A stretch of DNA of 52,133 nucleotides from Sphaerisporangium cinnabarinum (GCA_003052455.1 QAPD01000060.1:1-52133); one strand, 5' to 3'; shown: positions 7,817-16,524, numbered from the stretch's first letter. The notes: a model not told the origin generated them from the sequence alone. A program made the numbers and translations.

Positions 7817-9544
7817 TCAGCCGCGCAGGTCGAGGTAGCGGTCGATGAGGGCCGCGGTGCTCGGGTCCTGCGCGGCGAGGGCGTCCTCGTCGCCCGCGAC
7901 GGCCGGCGCGATCTCGAGCGCGAGCTTCTTGCCGAGCTCGACGCCCCACTGGTCGAAGCTGTCGATGCCCCACACGACGCCCTGCACGAACGTGATGTGC
8001 TCGTAGAGCGCGATGAGCTGGCCCAGGACCGACGGCGTGAGCGCGGGCGCGAGGATCGACGTCGTCGGGCGGTTGCCCGGGAACGTGCGGGCGCTCACGA
8101 GGTGCTCCGCGGTGCCCTCGGCGCGGACCTCGTCCGCCGTCTTCCCGAACGCGAGCGCCTTCGTCTGGGCGAAGAAGTTCGCGAGGAACAGGCCGTGCAC
8201 GTCCGCGCCGGGCTGCACCGCGCCGCCGTCGCCCACCGCGTCGACGAGGGGGTGCGCGGGGTTCGCGACCGCGATGAAGTCGGCCGGGATGAGACGCGTG
8301 CCCTGGTGGATGAGCTGGTAGAACGCGTGCTGGCCGTTCGTGCCCGGCTCGCCCCAGAAGATCTCGCCCGTCTCCGTGGTCACGGGGGAGCCGTCCCAGC
8401 GCACGCGCTTGCCGTTGGACTCCATGGTGAGCTGCTGGAGGTAGGCGGGGAAGCGGTGCAGGTACTGCGCGTACGGGAGCACGGCGTGCGTGTGCGCGTC
8501 GAGGAAGTTCACGTACCAGACGTTGAGCAGACCCATGAGGACCGGGACGTTGCGCTCGAACGGCGTGCGGCGCACGTGCTCGTCGATCGCGTGGAAGCCT
8601 GCGAGCAGCTCGGCGAACCGGTCCGGCCCGATCGCGATCGCGAGCGAGGTGCCGATCGCGGAGTCGACGGAGTAGCGCCCGCCCACCCAGTCCCAGAACC
8701 CGAACGCGTTCGCCGGGTCGATCCCGAAGGCCGCGACCTTGTCGAGCGCGGTCGAGACGGCGACGAAGTGCTGTGCGACGGCGGCCTGCCGGGCCTCGTC
8801 CGTGTCCTCGATCGCGCCGACCGCCGCGAGCTCCGTCCACAGCCAGTCGCGCGCGAGGCGCGCGTTGGTCAGGGTCTCGAGCGTGCCGAACGTCTTCGAC
8901 GCGACGATGAACAGCGTGGTGCGCGGGTCGAGGCCCGCCGTCTTCTCCGCGACGTCCGTCGGGTCGATGTTCGAGACGAACCGGACCTCGATGTCCTCGT
9001 GCTTGTACGGGAGCAGCGCCTCGTACGCCATGACCGGCCCGAGGTCGGAGCCGCCGATGCCGATGTTCACGACCGTGCGCACGCGCTCGCCCGTGACGCC
9101 CGTCCACTCGCCCGAGCGGACCTCGTCCGCGAACGCGTAGACCTTGGCGAGCTCCGCGTGCACGTCCGCGTCGACGTCCTGCCCGTCGACGACGAGGTGC
9201 TCGTCATCGCCCAGCGGGGTCGGCCGGCGCAGGGCCGTGTGCAGGACGGCGCGGTCCTCCGTGACGTTGATGTGCTCGCCCGTGAACATCGCCTCGAGGC
9301 GGTCGTCGAGGTGGACCTCCTCGGCGAGCCGCACGAGCAGCTCGAGCGTCTCGTCGGTGACGAGGTTCTTCGACAGGTCGACCGTGAGGTCGGCCGCCTG
9401 GTGCGTGAGGCGGCGCGCGCGGTCCGGGTCGGCCGCGAACCAGGTGCGCAGGTCCGGCTCCACGGTGTCGCGGTGCACGGTCAGCGCGGTCCAGGACGGC
9501 GTGGTGGTGGGGTCGATCGGGGGCGGCACGGGCTGCGAGGTCAT
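7817..9544 (-). CDS. pgi: Glucose-6-phosphate isomerase
   Basis: 575 residues, the full length of the long bacterial PGI form. Converts glucose-6-phosphate to fructose-6-phosphate in the cytoplasm. Family signatures are clear: [18 protein letters not shown] (phosphate-binding region), [16 protein letters not shown] (PGI signature 1 region), [16 protein letters not shown] with the catalytic His, and [14 protein letters not shown] containing the catalytic Lys near the C-terminus. The start is ATG 9544 because a TAGTTT -10 box ends 7 bases before it, so the mRNA is probably leaderless; the open frame further upstream has no PGI similarity. Single gene with its own terminator. Confidence 0.97.
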   Translation of the reverse strand: MTSQPVPPPIDPTTTPSWTALTVHRDTVEPDLRTWFAADPDRARRLTHQAADLTVDLSKNLVTDETLELLVRLAEEVHLDDRLEAMFTGEHINVTEDRAVLHTALRRPTPLGDDEHLVVDGQDVDADVHAELAKVYAFADEVRSGEWTGVTGERVRTVVNIGIGGSDLGPVMAYEALLPYKHEDIEVRFVSNIDPTDVAEKTAGLDPRTTLFIVASKTFGTLETLTNARLARDWLWTELAAVGAIEDTDEARQAAVAQHFVAVSTALDKVAAFGIDPANAFGFWDWVGGRYSVDSAIGTSLAIAIGPDRFAELLAGFHAIDEHVRRTPFERNVPVLMGLLNVWYVNFLDAHTHAVLPYAQYLHRFPAYLQQLTMESNGKRVRWDGSPVTTETGEIFWGEPGTNGQHAFYQLIHQGTRLIPADFIAVANPAHPLVDAVGDGGAVQPGADVHGLFLANFFAQTKALAFGKTADEVRAEGTAEHLVSARTFPGNRPTTSILAPALTPSVLGQLIALYEHITFVQGVVWGIDSFDQWGVELGKKLALEIAPAVAGDEDALAAQDPSTAALIDRYLDLRG

Positions 9545-9551
9545 GACCACC

Positions 9552-9557
9552 AAACTA
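9552..9557 (-). promoter_or_regulatory. -10 box for leaderless pgi transcript
   Basis: TAGTTT on the minus strand, 7 bases before ATG 9544. A 10-bp palindrome CCGACGTCGG lies just upstream at 9562-9571 and could be an operator. Confidence 0.5.
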
Positions 9558-9754
9558 CTGACCGACGTCGGCCCTCGCCCACCCCGACCGTCCCGCGGTC
9601 CATGGTCCGGCGGCCTGACGAACGGCCGTCGCAGGTCCCTGGACCCCGGGCGCGCGTGGGCGCCTCGCGCGACGATGGGGGTCGTGCGCCGTCGGGCGCG
9701 CACCGGGCGGCGACGCCGTCGCACGGCCCACGAGCGACGATCGGAGGAGGGACC

Positions 9755-10333
9755 ATGGCGGAGGTCGTGCTGTTCCACCACGTGCAGGGACTGACGGAGG
9801 GCGTGCGGACGCTCGCGGAGACGCTGCGCGGCGCCGGGAACGTCGTGCACACGCCGGACCTCTTCGAGGGGCGCACGTTCGCGACCCTCGACGAGGGCAT
9901 GGCGCACGTCCAGGAGCTCGGTTTCGGGACGGTGCTGGAGCGCGGCCGGGCGGCCGCGGACGGCTACGACGCGGGCGTGGTCTACGCCGGGGTCTCCCTC
10001 GGCGTCCTCCCCGCCCAGATGCTCGCCCAGACGCAGCCGGGCGCCAAGGGCGCGGTGCTCCTCGAGGCGTGCGTGCCCGTCTCCGAGTTCGGCGACGCGT
10101 GGCCCGACGCCGTGCCCGTCCAGGTGCACGGCATGGACGCGGACCCGTCGTTCGCGGGCGAGGGCGACCTCGACGCCGCGCGCGAGCTCGTGGAGTCCAC
10201 GCCCGACGCCGAGCTGTTCGTCTACCCCGGCGACCGCCACCTCTTCACGGACCCGAGCCTGCCGTCGTACGAGCCGGAGGCCGCCGCGCTCGTCACCGAG
10301 CGGGTGATCCGCTTCCTCGACGGCATCCGCTGA
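9755..10333 (+). CDS. Dienelactone-hydrolase-like alpha/beta hydrolase
   Basis: 192 residues, slightly shorter than classical dienelactone hydrolases (~230). Opens with a beta strand [11 protein letters not shown]; nucleophile elbow AGVSLGVLP with Ser81 where classical enzymes have Cys; Asp130 (GMDAD) and His162 ([10 protein letters not shown]) complete the triad. The YAGVSLG form with the Ser nucleophile is common in small actinobacterial homologues with unknown substrates. ATG at 9755 is preceded by GGAGGAGGG (9742-9750). Stands between pgi and the GNAT genes and converges with the latter. Confidence 0.88.
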   Translation: MAEVVLFHHVQGLTEGVRTLAETLRGAGNVVHTPDLFEGRTFATLDEGMAHVQELGFGTVLERGRAAADGYDAGVVYAGVSLGVLPAQMLAQTQPGAKGAVLLEACVPVSEFGDAWPDAVPVQVHGMDADPSFAGEGDLDAARELVESTPDAELFVYPGDRHLFTDPSLPSYEPEAAALVTERVIRFLDGIR

Positions 10334-10360
10334 GCGGTCGGGTCGCGGCGACCCCCGTGG

Positions 10361-11566
10361 TCAGGGCGCGCTGCCGGGCGCCGGCGCGGGCACCGGTCCC
10401 GGCGCAGGGCCGGGGGAGGCGTCGAGCACGAGCTGCCACTCCGCCTCGACGCCCGCGGGTGCGAAGCCCAGCGCGACGTTGATCGCGAGCATGTGCCGGT
10501 TCTCCTCGGCGTTCCACGTGTGCACGCGGCGTGCCGACGGCCGGCTGCGCGCCAGCTCGTCGAGCACGGCGACCTTGACGAGCAGGCCCAGGCTGCGCCC
10601 GCGGTGCTCGCTGAGCACGAGCGTGTCCTCCTGGAAGACGACCTCGGGCCGGTCGCGGGGGTACGCGACCATCGAGAACGCCGCGAGCGTGCCCGACGTC
10701 GTGTCCTCCGCCGCGGCGACGACGTAGCCGCGGCCGCGGGCGTGGATCTCCCGGGAGAAGGTCCGGACGCGCTCCGCGTCCCACGGGTCCTCCGCCAGGT
10801 CGAGGCCGCCGCTCGGGGCGTCGGTGCTCATGCGCGTCTCGAGCACCGCGAGCTGGTCGAGCCACTCCTCGGGGACCTCGTCCGTCCACACGTGCACGCG
10901 GTACCCGGCCGCCCGCGTCGCCGCCGCCGCCCGCAGCGGGTCGAGGACGGCCGGCGGCACCGGGAGCGCGAGCACGGAGTGCCGCATCACCTGCTCGAGC
11001 GTGAAGCCGCGGTGCAGAGCGAAGGTCGTCGCGTCGTCGTGCGCGGGCACCCGGCCGCTGCCCGTGGGCGCCTCGATCGCGTCCGGGCCGGGCGGCGGCT
11101 CCGGGGTGAACGACGAGTCGGACTGGACCACCCGCCGGCCCTCCGCGCGCGCGACCTCCAGCGCCGCCTCCCACAGCGCCGTGCCGACGCCGCGGCGCCG
11201 GTGCGCCGGGTCCACGCCCACGTAGACGAGCGCCGTGTGCGTGCTGCCCTGCTGCGGGAGCGCCACCATCGACCGTCCGACGACGTCCTCCGGCCGGGGG
11301 GTCGTGCCGTGCGGGGCGTCGTCGAGCACCGCGACCCACCGCAGCACGCGGCGGTAGCCCGCGCTGGCGACGGTGGACGCGACCGTCGCCGCGTCGAGCG
11401 CGAGGTCGGTGTGGCCGTGGATCGCGCGGTCGATCGCGTCGCCCACCCGGACCGTGCCGTGGACGGCCCAGGCGTCGGGCCCGTCGAGGTGCCCCGGCAC
11501 GGGCTCGATGCGCACGCGCCCGTCGCGGGCGGCAGGGATGGTCGGTCCTGCGTGCGGTGCGGTCAC
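10361..11566 (-). CDS. Two-domain GNAT N-acetyltransferase (copy 2)
   Basis: 401 residues, with two GNAT folds. The N-terminal half has the acetyl-CoA motif HRRRGVGTALWEAALEVA, the C-terminal half SEHRGRSLGLLVKVAVL, followed by the hallmark TWNAEENRHMLAINVALGF. A Pro/Ala-rich tail (PGPAPGPVPAPAPG) ends the protein. It is a paralogue of the upstream gene (TWNAQENDHMLAINVALGF there), so the pair arose by tandem duplication. GTG at 11566 overlaps the upstream stop (GTGA). Substrate unknown; small-molecule or antibiotic acetylation is possible but not shown. Confidence 0.9.
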   Translation of the reverse strand: MTAPHAGPTIPAARDGRVRIEPVPGHLDGPDAWAVHGTVRVGDAIDRAIHGHTDLALDAATVASTVASAGYRRVLRWVAVLDDAPHGTTPRPEDVVGRSMVALPQQGSTHTALVYVGVDPAHRRRGVGTALWEAALEVARAEGRRVVQSDSSFTPEPPPGPDAIEAPTGSGRVPAHDDATTFALHRGFTLEQVMRHSVLALPVPPAVLDPLRAAAATRAAGYRVHVWTDEVPEEWLDQLAVLETRMSTDAPSGGLDLAEDPWDAERVRTFSREIHARGRGYVVAAAEDTTSGTLAAFSMVAYPRDRPEVVFQEDTLVLSEHRGRSLGLLVKVAVLDELARSRPSARRVHTWNAEENRHMLAINVALGFAPAGVEAEWQLVLDASPGPAPGPVPAPAPGSAP

Positions 11567-12747
11567 TCGCCGTCCTCCGGGGTCGTCCTGCGCTGCCACG
11601 CAGCCCAGATGCCCGCGGGGCGGAAGCCGAGCGCGACGTTGATCGCGAGCATGTGGTCGTTCTCCTGCGCGTTCCACGTGTGGACGCGTCGGGTGCCGGG
11701 GCGCTGCGCCGCGAGCGCGTCCAGGTTGGCCACCTTGACGAGCATCCCGAGCCGGCGCCCGCGGTGCTCGCGCAGCACGAGCGTGTCCTCCTGGATCGCG
11801 AAGTCCTCGCGCCCGCGCGGGTGGACGAGCACGGTGAACGCCGCGAGCGTGCCCGACGGCACGTGCTCGGCGGCGCACACGAGGAACGCGTCGTCGTTCT
11901 CCGCCTGCTGCTGCACCCACGTCCGCACGCGCCGCGCGTCCCACGGGTCCTCGCCGTAGTCGACGCCGCCCGTGGGCGCGTCGGTGCTCATGCGTGTGAA
12001 GAGGACCGCGACCTGGTCGGCCCAGGCCGCCGGCACCTCGTCGGTCCAGGTGTGCAGGCGGTAGTCGCTGCCCGCCGCGGCCCGGGCGTCGTCGCGGTGC
12101 GCGTCGAGGGCCGCGGGCGCGACCGGGAGGTCCAGCACCGAGTGCCGCTCGACCTGCTCGAGCACGTACCCGTGCGCGCGCAGGAAGCGCGGCCCCGGGG
12201 CGTCCGCGGGGACCCGGCCCGCGCCCGTCGTGGCCTCGAGCGCACCCGGACCGGGCGGCGGCTCCTCCCCGTGGTTCGTGTCCGAGAAGAGCACGGTGCG
12301 CCCCGCGTCGAGGTTCAGGCGCTCGCCGAGCGCGAGCAGCGCGCCCCCCACGCCGCGGCCGCGCTCGGCGGGACGCACGACGGCGTAGGACTCGCCCAGG
12401 TGCTCGTTGCTCGTGACCGGGCGCGTCACGAAGAGGTGCGCGACGACGTCCGCCACCGCGGGCGGGACGCCCTGCTCGTGCCACGCGGCGGCCGCGGCGG
12501 CGCGCACGACGACGAACCGACGCTTCGTCGCGTACTCCTGGTGAGCCATGCCCGTGAAGATCTCGCGGGGCGGCAGCGCGAGGTCGTCGTAGCCGTGCAC
12601 CTCGAGCTCGTGCTCGCGGCCGACGTCCGCGACGGCGAGGTAGGCCCACGCCTCGGGCGCGTCGAGCGACGCGGGGTGCGGGGCCTCGACGAGCGTGTAC
12701 CCGCGCGGGAGGGAGACGTCCGGGACGGGAGGGGCGACGGCGCTCAT
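11563..12747 (-). CDS. Two-domain GNAT N-acetyltransferase (copy 1)
   Basis: 394 residues, two GNAT domains: PAERGRGVGGALLALGERL in the first and REHRGRRLGMLVKVANL in the second, then TWNAQENDHMLAINVALGF. ATG at 12747 begins MSAVAPPVPDVSLP; the open frame before it runs back through a terminator hairpin and is not coding. Forms a translationally coupled pair with its paralogue downstream. The proteins share the MSTDAP segment (RMSTDAPTGG / RMSTDAPSGG). No pathway context beyond the duplicate. Confidence 0.9.
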   Translation of the reverse strand: MSAVAPPVPDVSLPRGYTLVEAPHPASLDAPEAWAYLAVADVGREHELEVHGYDDLALPPREIFTGMAHQEYATKRRFVVVRAAAAAAWHEQGVPPAVADVVAHLFVTRPVTSNEHLGESYAVVRPAERGRGVGGALLALGERLNLDAGRTVLFSDTNHGEEPPPGPGALEATTGAGRVPADAPGPRFLRAHGYVLEQVERHSVLDLPVAPAALDAHRDDARAAAGSDYRLHTWTDEVPAAWADQVAVLFTRMSTDAPTGGVDYGEDPWDARRVRTWVQQQAENDDAFLVCAAEHVPSGTLAAFTVLVHPRGREDFAIQEDTLVLREHRGRRLGMLVKVANLDALAAQRPGTRRVHTWNAQENDHMLAINVALGFRPAGIWAAWQRRTTPEDGE

Positions 12748-12806
12748 GGGTCCAGCGTGTCCGGCGCACGGGCGGCGCGTCCACGGCAATACGCCCTGGG
12801 GACGCA

Positions 12807-12844
12807 CGGACGGCCCGGTCCCCCTGAGGGGACCGGGCCGTCCG
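12807..12844 (-). terminator. Strong hairpin terminator behind the GlsB-like gene
   Basis: Perfect 17-bp stem (12807-12823 with 12828-12844) and 4-base loop CTGA, about 30 bases past the stop of the small membrane protein. It separates that gene from the GNAT pair. Confidence 0.85.
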
Positions 12845-12875
12845 AGGAAGCGGGCCGCCGGTGCGGCCGACGCCG

Positions 12876-13142
12876 TCAGGCGCGCTTGCGGTTGGTGAAC
12901 CAGGACCAGATGAACACCACGATGATGGAGCCGATGAGCGCGAAGCCCCACGTGCCGAGGTCGAAGAACTCCTCGTTGACGTCGGTGCCGAACACCGCCG
13001 AGGCGATGAACCCGCCGAGCAGGGCGCCCACGATGCCCAGCAGCAGCGTGACGATCCAGCCGCCCTTCTGCTCGCCCGGCACGATCGCGCGGGCGATGGC
13101 ACCCATGATGAGGCCGATGAGGATCCAGCCGATGATGCCCAT
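12876..13142 (-). CDS. GlsB/YeaQ/YmgE family stress-response membrane protein
   Basis: 88 residues, the family's usual size. Three hydrophobic helices rich in Gly, with the family pattern GIIGWILIGLIMGAIAR and GGWIVTLLLGIVGALLGGF. Proteins of this family (transglycosylase-associated) accompany envelope stress responses; biochemical role unknown. ATG at 13142 is chosen because the membrane domain starts right there and GGAGA lies upstream (about 13146-13150). The upstream open frame of 26 codons is not family-like. Single gene with its own strong terminator. Confidence 0.93.
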   Translation of the reverse strand: MGIIGWILIGLIMGAIARAIVPGEQKGGWIVTLLLGIVGALLGGFIASAVFGTDVNEEFFDLGTWGFALIGSIIVVFIWSWFTNRKRA

Positions 13143-13297
13143 GTCACGTCTCCGTTTCCCGTAGGGACAGATCCGGCCAAAAGGACTCTTGCCCCGAATG
13201 ACCTGGCACCACCGTGGCACGGGTGCCCGGTTCTCGCACGCCGACGGCGGTCTGCGGGCCGCACGGACCCGCCGGTACCGCGCCCCGCGCGGTCTCG

Positions 13298-13303
13298 TAG
13301 GCT
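13298..13303 (+). promoter_or_regulatory. -10 box for leaderless Hsp15-like mRNA
   Basis: TAGGCT ending 6 bases before GTG 13310, the leaderless arrangement seen several times in this window. Confidence 0.5.
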
Positions 13304-13309
13304 CGGAGG

Positions 13310-13690
13310 GTGGTGACGACCGAGGCGACGAGCGCGCGCGTCGACAGCTGGCTCTGGGCCGTCCGCGTGTTCAAGAGCCGCTCGCAGGCGACGGCCGCCG
13401 TGAAGGCCGGGCACGTGCGCGTCAACGGCGAGCGCGCGAAGCCCGCGACGAGCGTGAAGGTGAAGGACCGCGTCGTCGTGCGGGGCGGTCCCGTGGAGCG
13501 GATCCTCGTCGTCGAGAAGGTGCTCGTGAAGCGGGTGTCCGCCACCCTCGCCGCGCAGGCGGTCGACGACCAGAGCCCGCCCCCGCCGCCGCGCGAGCTC
13601 ACCGTGCGCGTCGCCGTCCGCGACCGCGGCGCGGGCCGTCCCACGAAGCGCGAGCGCCGCGACCTCGACCGGCTGCGGGGACGGGGCTGA
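13310..13690 (+). CDS. S4-domain RNA-binding protein (Hsp15-like)
   Basis: 126 residues. S4 domain at the N-terminus: ARVDSWLWAVRVFKSRSQA and KAGHVRVNGERAKPATSVK, as in E. coli Hsp15 (HslR), which binds 50S subunits with stalled nascent chain-tRNA. The C-terminus is basic (GRPTKRERRDLDRLRGRG), also Hsp15-like. GTG at 13310 is favoured over GTG 13313 by the TAGGCT box six bases upstream; the two cannot be distinguished with certainty. Role in ribosome rescue under heat stress is inferred from the family. Confidence 0.92.
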   Translation: MVTTEATSARVDSWLWAVRVFKSRSQATAAVKAGHVRVNGERAKPATSVKVKDRVVVRGGPVERILVVEKVLVKRVSATLAAQAVDDQSPPPPPRELTVRVAVRDRGAGRPTKRERRDLDRLRGRG

Positions 13691-13731
13691 CCTCCGGGCG
13701 CCTCTGACCCGCGGACCGCGCCCGTCGCGCG

Positions 13732-13775
13732 CGACGGCCGACGGTCGCGTGCGTGCACGCGTCCGCCGGCCGTCG
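13732..13775. terminator. Candidate bidirectional hairpin between hslR-like gene and LPMO 1
   Basis: Stem of 9 bp (13732-13740 with 13767-13775) enclosing a second small hairpin GCGTGC-GT-GCACGC. It lies between two convergent genes. Confidence 0.5.
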
Positions 13776-13834
13776 GCAGTGCTGTCGGGACGGCTCCCTG
13801 GACGGCTCCGGGGATCGCTCCCGGAATCAGTGCG

Positions 13835-14572
13835 TCAGCAGGCCCCGAGGTCCTTCCAGACGCCCCACTGGCCGCTCTGCGACGGGTTCTCGCCCGTCGT
13901 CCACCACTTGGCCTGGTAGTTGCGGCCGGAGTACGAGACGTTCGCCCCGCCGACGTAGGCGGCGCTCGCCGACCACGCCGGAGCCGAGCACGTGCCGGGG
14001 TTGCCCGGGTTCCCGGGGTTGCCGGGGTTCCCCGGGTTGCCCGGGTCGGTCCCGCCGCTGCCGATCTTCAGGTCGACGCAGTTGTAGAACGCGTTGACCG
14101 TGTTCGACACGTTCCAGCGCGCGAGGATCGTGTGGTTGCCCTCGGGCAGGCCCGTCAGGGTGTGGGAGATGTTGCTGGGCGGCTGCGCGCCGTTCTGGTT
14201 GAACGTCTTGAACAGCACGCCGTCGACGAAGTACTCCCACGTGCTCGTGTTGTGCGCCGCGGTGAGCTTCCACTGGAACGTGACCGACGTGCCGGTCTGC
14301 GTGCGCGGCCAGGGCTTGCTCGCGTCGTCGAGGATGCTGAAGCCGCTGCCGCCCGAACACTGCATCGAGCCCTTGGGTGCCTCGACGGACTGGGGCTCGT
14401 ACTTGATCGAGCCGCAGTCGAAGGACGTCGTGCCCTTCGCGCAGTGGTCCTGCCGGCTCGGCGGCGACGTGATCCAGCCGTGGGCGCTCGCGCTGGGCGC
14501 GACGGCCACGGGCGCGATGATCGCGACCGCGCCGACGACGGCTGCCAGGAGTACCGCTCTCAGTCTTCGCAT
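13835..14572 (-). CDS. Secreted AA10 lytic polysaccharide monooxygenase with CBM5/12-type module (LPMO 1)
   Basis: 245 residues. Signal peptide 1-30 (cleavage SASA/H), exposing His31 as the mature N-terminus. Catalytic AA10 domain 31-171: copper brace His31 and His107 (LTAAHNTSTWEYF), axial Phe162 (NAFYNCVDL). Motifs KYEPQSVEAPKG and the WxLTAxH segment match the chitin-active CBP21/EfAA10 clade. A linker of five PGN repeats (about 176-193) leads to a ~50-residue Trp-rich module (APAWSASAAYVGG, YQAKWWTTGENPSQSG) of CBM5/12 type that binds chitin or cellulose. Cleaves crystalline chitin oxidatively outside the cell. ATG at 14572 begins the signal peptide. Close paralogue of the next gene upstream; each has its own promoter. 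Confidence 0.95.
   Translation of the reverse strand: MRRLRAVLLAAVVGAVAIIAPVAVAPSASAHGWITSPPSRQDHCAKGTTSFDCGSIKYEPQSVEAPKGSMQCSGGSGFSILDDASKPWPRTQTGTSVTFQWKLTAAHNTSTWEYFVDGVLFKTFNQNGAQPPSNISHTLTGLPEGNHTILARWNVSNTVNAFYNCVDLKIGSGGTDPGNPGNPGNPGNPGNPGTCSAPAWSASAAYVGGANVSYSGRNYQAKWWTTGENPSQSGQWGVWKDLGAC
13995..14046 (-). repeat. Tandem 9-bp repeat coding a (PGN)5 linker
   Basis: Five consecutive Pro-Gly-Asn codon triplets in the linker between the LPMO and binding module. The corresponding linker of the paralogue is instead built from GGGTP/GGGNP units, so linkers diverged by repeat turnover. Confidence 0.8.
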
Positions 14573-14654
14573 GAGATGTCTCGCTCTCCATCCGGTGGTG
14601 CATGGGTCCTGCGGCGCGCTTCCTCGCGGGCCGCTTCTCGGATCGGGCACCTCG

Positions 14655-14684
14655 ACGCTACGAAACGGGCGGAGAGCCGGACAA
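14655..14684 (-). promoter_or_regulatory. Candidate promoter of LPMO 1
   Basis: On the minus strand TTGTCC (14684-14679), 18-base spacer, TAGCGT (14660-14655). Predicted start is about 75 bases before the ATG. A CCCGTACG element at about 14695-14702 lies just upstream and recurs before LPMO 2. Confidence 0.5.
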
Positions 14685-14754
14685 TTGGGCAAAGCCCGTA
14701 CGTGCTTCCGCGTACGCGCGCCGGGCGCGCCCTCGTCGCCGGGTCGGCGACGCA

Positions 14755-14799
14755 CGACGGCGGGTGGTCTCGCCCGTCGGACGAGACCACCCGCCGTCG
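14755..14799 (-). terminator. Hairpin terminator of LPMO 2
   Basis: Perfect 18-bp stem (14755-14772 with 14782-14799), 9-base loop, 15 bases past the stop codon. It insulates the two LPMO genes from each other. Confidence 0.87.
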
Positions 14800-14813
14800 C
14801 GGGGTTCAGCAGG

Positions 14814-15578
14814 TCAGCAGGCGCCGATCAGCTTCCACGGGCCCCAAGCCTCGGAGCCCGGGACGTTGTTCTGCGTCCACCACTTCGCCTCGTACACGTT
14901 GCCCGCGTAGGAGACCTTCGCGCCGCCCGTGTAGGTCGACGTCGAGGCCCACGCCGGGTCCGCGCAGGTGCCCGGCGTGCCGCCGCCGGGGTTGCCGCCG
15001 CCCGGGGTGCCCGGCTCGGGCGTGCCGCCGCCGGGGGTGCCCCCGCCGGGGTTGGTGCCGTCGGCCGTGACGGTCAGGTCGACGCAGTTGTAGAACGCGT
15101 TGACCGTGTTCGACACGTTCCAGCGCGCGAGGATCGTGTGGTTGCCGAGCGGCAGGCCCTTGAGGGTGTGCGAGATGTTCTTGGGGGGCTGGACGCCGCC
15201 GCCGTCGAACGTCGCGAAGAGCTGGCCGTCGACGAAGTACTCCCACACGCTCGTGGCGTGGTTCGCCGTGAGGTTCCACTGGAACGTCACGTCGCGGCCC
15301 GTGGTCGTGCGGGGCCAGGGCTTGCTCGCGTCGTCGAGGATCGCGTAGCCGCTGCCGCCGGAGCACTTCATCGAGCCCTTGGGGGCCTCGACGGACTGCG
15401 GCTCGTACTTGATGGAACCGCAGTCGAAGGACGTGGTGCCCTTCGCGCAGTTGTCCTGCCGGCTGGGGGGAGAGGTGATCCAGCCGTGCGCCGAGGCGCT
15501 GGGGGCGATCGCGATCGGGGCGATGATCGCGGTCGCGCCCACGACGGCGGCGAGGAGCGCCGCGCGGAGTCGCTTCAT
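14814..15578 (-). CDS. Secreted AA10 lytic polysaccharide monooxygenase with CBM5/12-type module (LPMO 2)
   Basis: 254 residues, laid out exactly as LPMO 1: signal peptide 1-30, His31 at the mature N-terminus, second copper His107 (LTANHATSVWEYF), NAFYNCVDL with the axial Phe. Aligns without gaps to LPMO 1 over the signal peptide and most of the catalytic domain. Differences cluster in the linker, here Gly/Thr/Pro repeats (GGGTPGGGTPEPGTP) rather than PGN, and in the module (ADPAWASTSTYTGG, YEAKWWTQNNVPGSEA). Chitin-type by the same motifs. ATG at 15578; upstream lies its own promoter and a palindrome, downstream its own terminator. Confidence 0.95.
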   Translation of the reverse strand: MKRLRAALLAAVVGATAIIAPIAIAPSASAHGWITSPPSRQDNCAKGTTSFDCGSIKYEPQSVEAPKGSMKCSGGSGYAILDDASKPWPRTTTGRDVTFQWNLTANHATSVWEYFVDGQLFATFDGGGVQPPKNISHTLKGLPLGNHTILARWNVSNTVNAFYNCVDLTVTADGTNPGGGTPGGGTPEPGTPGGGNPGGGTPGTCADPAWASTSTYTGGAKVSYAGNVYEAKWWTQNNVPGSEAWGPWKLIGAC

Positions 15579-15651
15579 CGGGGGACTCGCTTCCTGTGTC
15601 GGGGAGGGCCGACGTCGTGCGGAGCCCGCACCGTCGACCGTGACGAGGGGG

Positions 15652-15681
15652 ACCGTAAGCAGGTGGAGGACGAGGCTCCAA
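15652..15681 (-). promoter_or_regulatory. Candidate promoter of LPMO 2
   Basis: On the minus strand TTGGAG (15681-15676), 18-base spacer, TACGGT (15657-15652); start about 67 bases before ATG. Same spacing and leader length as LPMO 1. Confidence 0.5.
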
Positions 15682-15704
15682 CGCCTACGCAGGGCCGCCC
15701 CGGA

Positions 15705-15722
15705 GTACGGGATGTCCCGTAC
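15705..15722. promoter_or_regulatory. Palindrome upstream of LPMO 2, candidate operator
   Basis: GTACGGGA-TG-TCCCGTAC, perfect 8-bp arms, upstream of the predicted -35. The half-site CCCGTACG also stands upstream of the LPMO 1 promoter. Position upstream of -35 suits an activator. The rest of the 327-base gap 15579-15905 holds only the LPMO 2 promoter and a short palindrome GGTGCC-GG-GGCACC near 15832. Confidence 0.5.
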
Positions 15723-15905
15723 GCGACGTCCCGCGGAGAGCGTCTTCGTGCGGCTCGACCGGGGTCCGGGACCCCCGCTCGAGGTGCCTCGGGCATCCGT
15801 CCGGCGGGTGAAGAGTGTGGGGACTACGTAGGGTGCCGGGGCACCGGACGTGGCGGTGGCCCGAAGCTGGACGAGCGTCCGAGAGCGCGGGCGCCGGACG
15901 GCCCG

Positions 15906-16484
15906 TCAGGCGGGCGCGTCCTCCTCGCGCAGCCGCGGCTCGGTGCGCAGCGCGGGCCGGAGGCCCGACTTGTCGGCGTAGAACGCGCGCACGACGTCCA
16001 TGTCGGCGCGCACGTCACCGGTGAGGTCGATCGTCGGGCCGAGGCCCGTCGTCATCGTGGTGCGGTCCACGTAGCCGAGCGTGACCGGCAGGTGCGCCTC
16101 GCGCGCGATCCGGTAGAACCCCGACTTCCAGTACGACCCGGCGCCGCGCGTGCCCTCGGGCGTGACGACGAGCGAGAAGACCTCACCGGCCTGGAGGCGG
16201 CCGACGACGTCCGCCACGACCCGGCTCGGGTCGCGCCGGTCGACGGGGATGCCGCCCAGCGCGCGCATGACCGGACCCGCGGGACCGGCGAAGAGCGTGT
16301 GCTTGCCCAGCCAGCGCACGTGGATGCCCGTGCTCCACGCGATCGCGAGCATGAGCACGAAGTCCCAGTTCGACGTGTGCGGGGCTCCGACGAGGAGAGT
16401 GGGTCGGCTCGTGTCGTACGGCTGCGAGCGCAGCCTCCACCGGCTGGTCGCCCAGAAGGCGCGGGCGAGGGCTCGGCGGATCAC
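15906..16484 (-). CDS. PlsC-like lysophospholipid acyltransferase family protein
   Basis: 192 residues, shorter than typical PlsC (~240). The acyltransferase block I is present as APHTSNWDFVLML (HX4D form, His with Asp) and block III as VVTPEGTRG; LGGIPVDRRDPS is the intermediate block. Likely transfers an acyl group to a lysophospholipid or related acceptor at the membrane. The N-terminus is basic and there is a hydrophobic stretch around the HTSNWD segment. Start is GTG at 16484 (VIRRALARAFW). Single gene between the LPMO locus and the divergent ROK operon; substrate uncertain. Confidence 0.88.
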   Translation of the reverse strand: MIRRALARAFWATSRWRLRSQPYDTSRPTLLVGAPHTSNWDFVLMLAIAWSTGIHVRWLGKHTLFAGPAGPVMRALGGIPVDRRDPSRVVADVVGRLQAGEVFSLVVTPEGTRGAGSYWKSGFYRIAREAHLPVTLGYVDRTTMTTGLGPTIDLTGDVRADMDVVRAFYADKSGLRPALRTEPRLREEDAPA

Positions 16485-16524
16485 GACGTCACGCTACAGG
16501 GTGGGAGACGCGCGGCGGCCGCCG

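Noticed and set aside
9545-10240. A longer pgi reaching over the dienelactone-hydrolase-like gene
   Set aside because: Overlaps a well supported gene on the other strand and adds sequence unlike PGI.
13995-14046. Short spaced repeats that might suggest a CRISPR array
   Set aside because: They are 9-bp codon repeats inside an LPMO linker. No array-like repeat-spacer structure or cas gene is seen.
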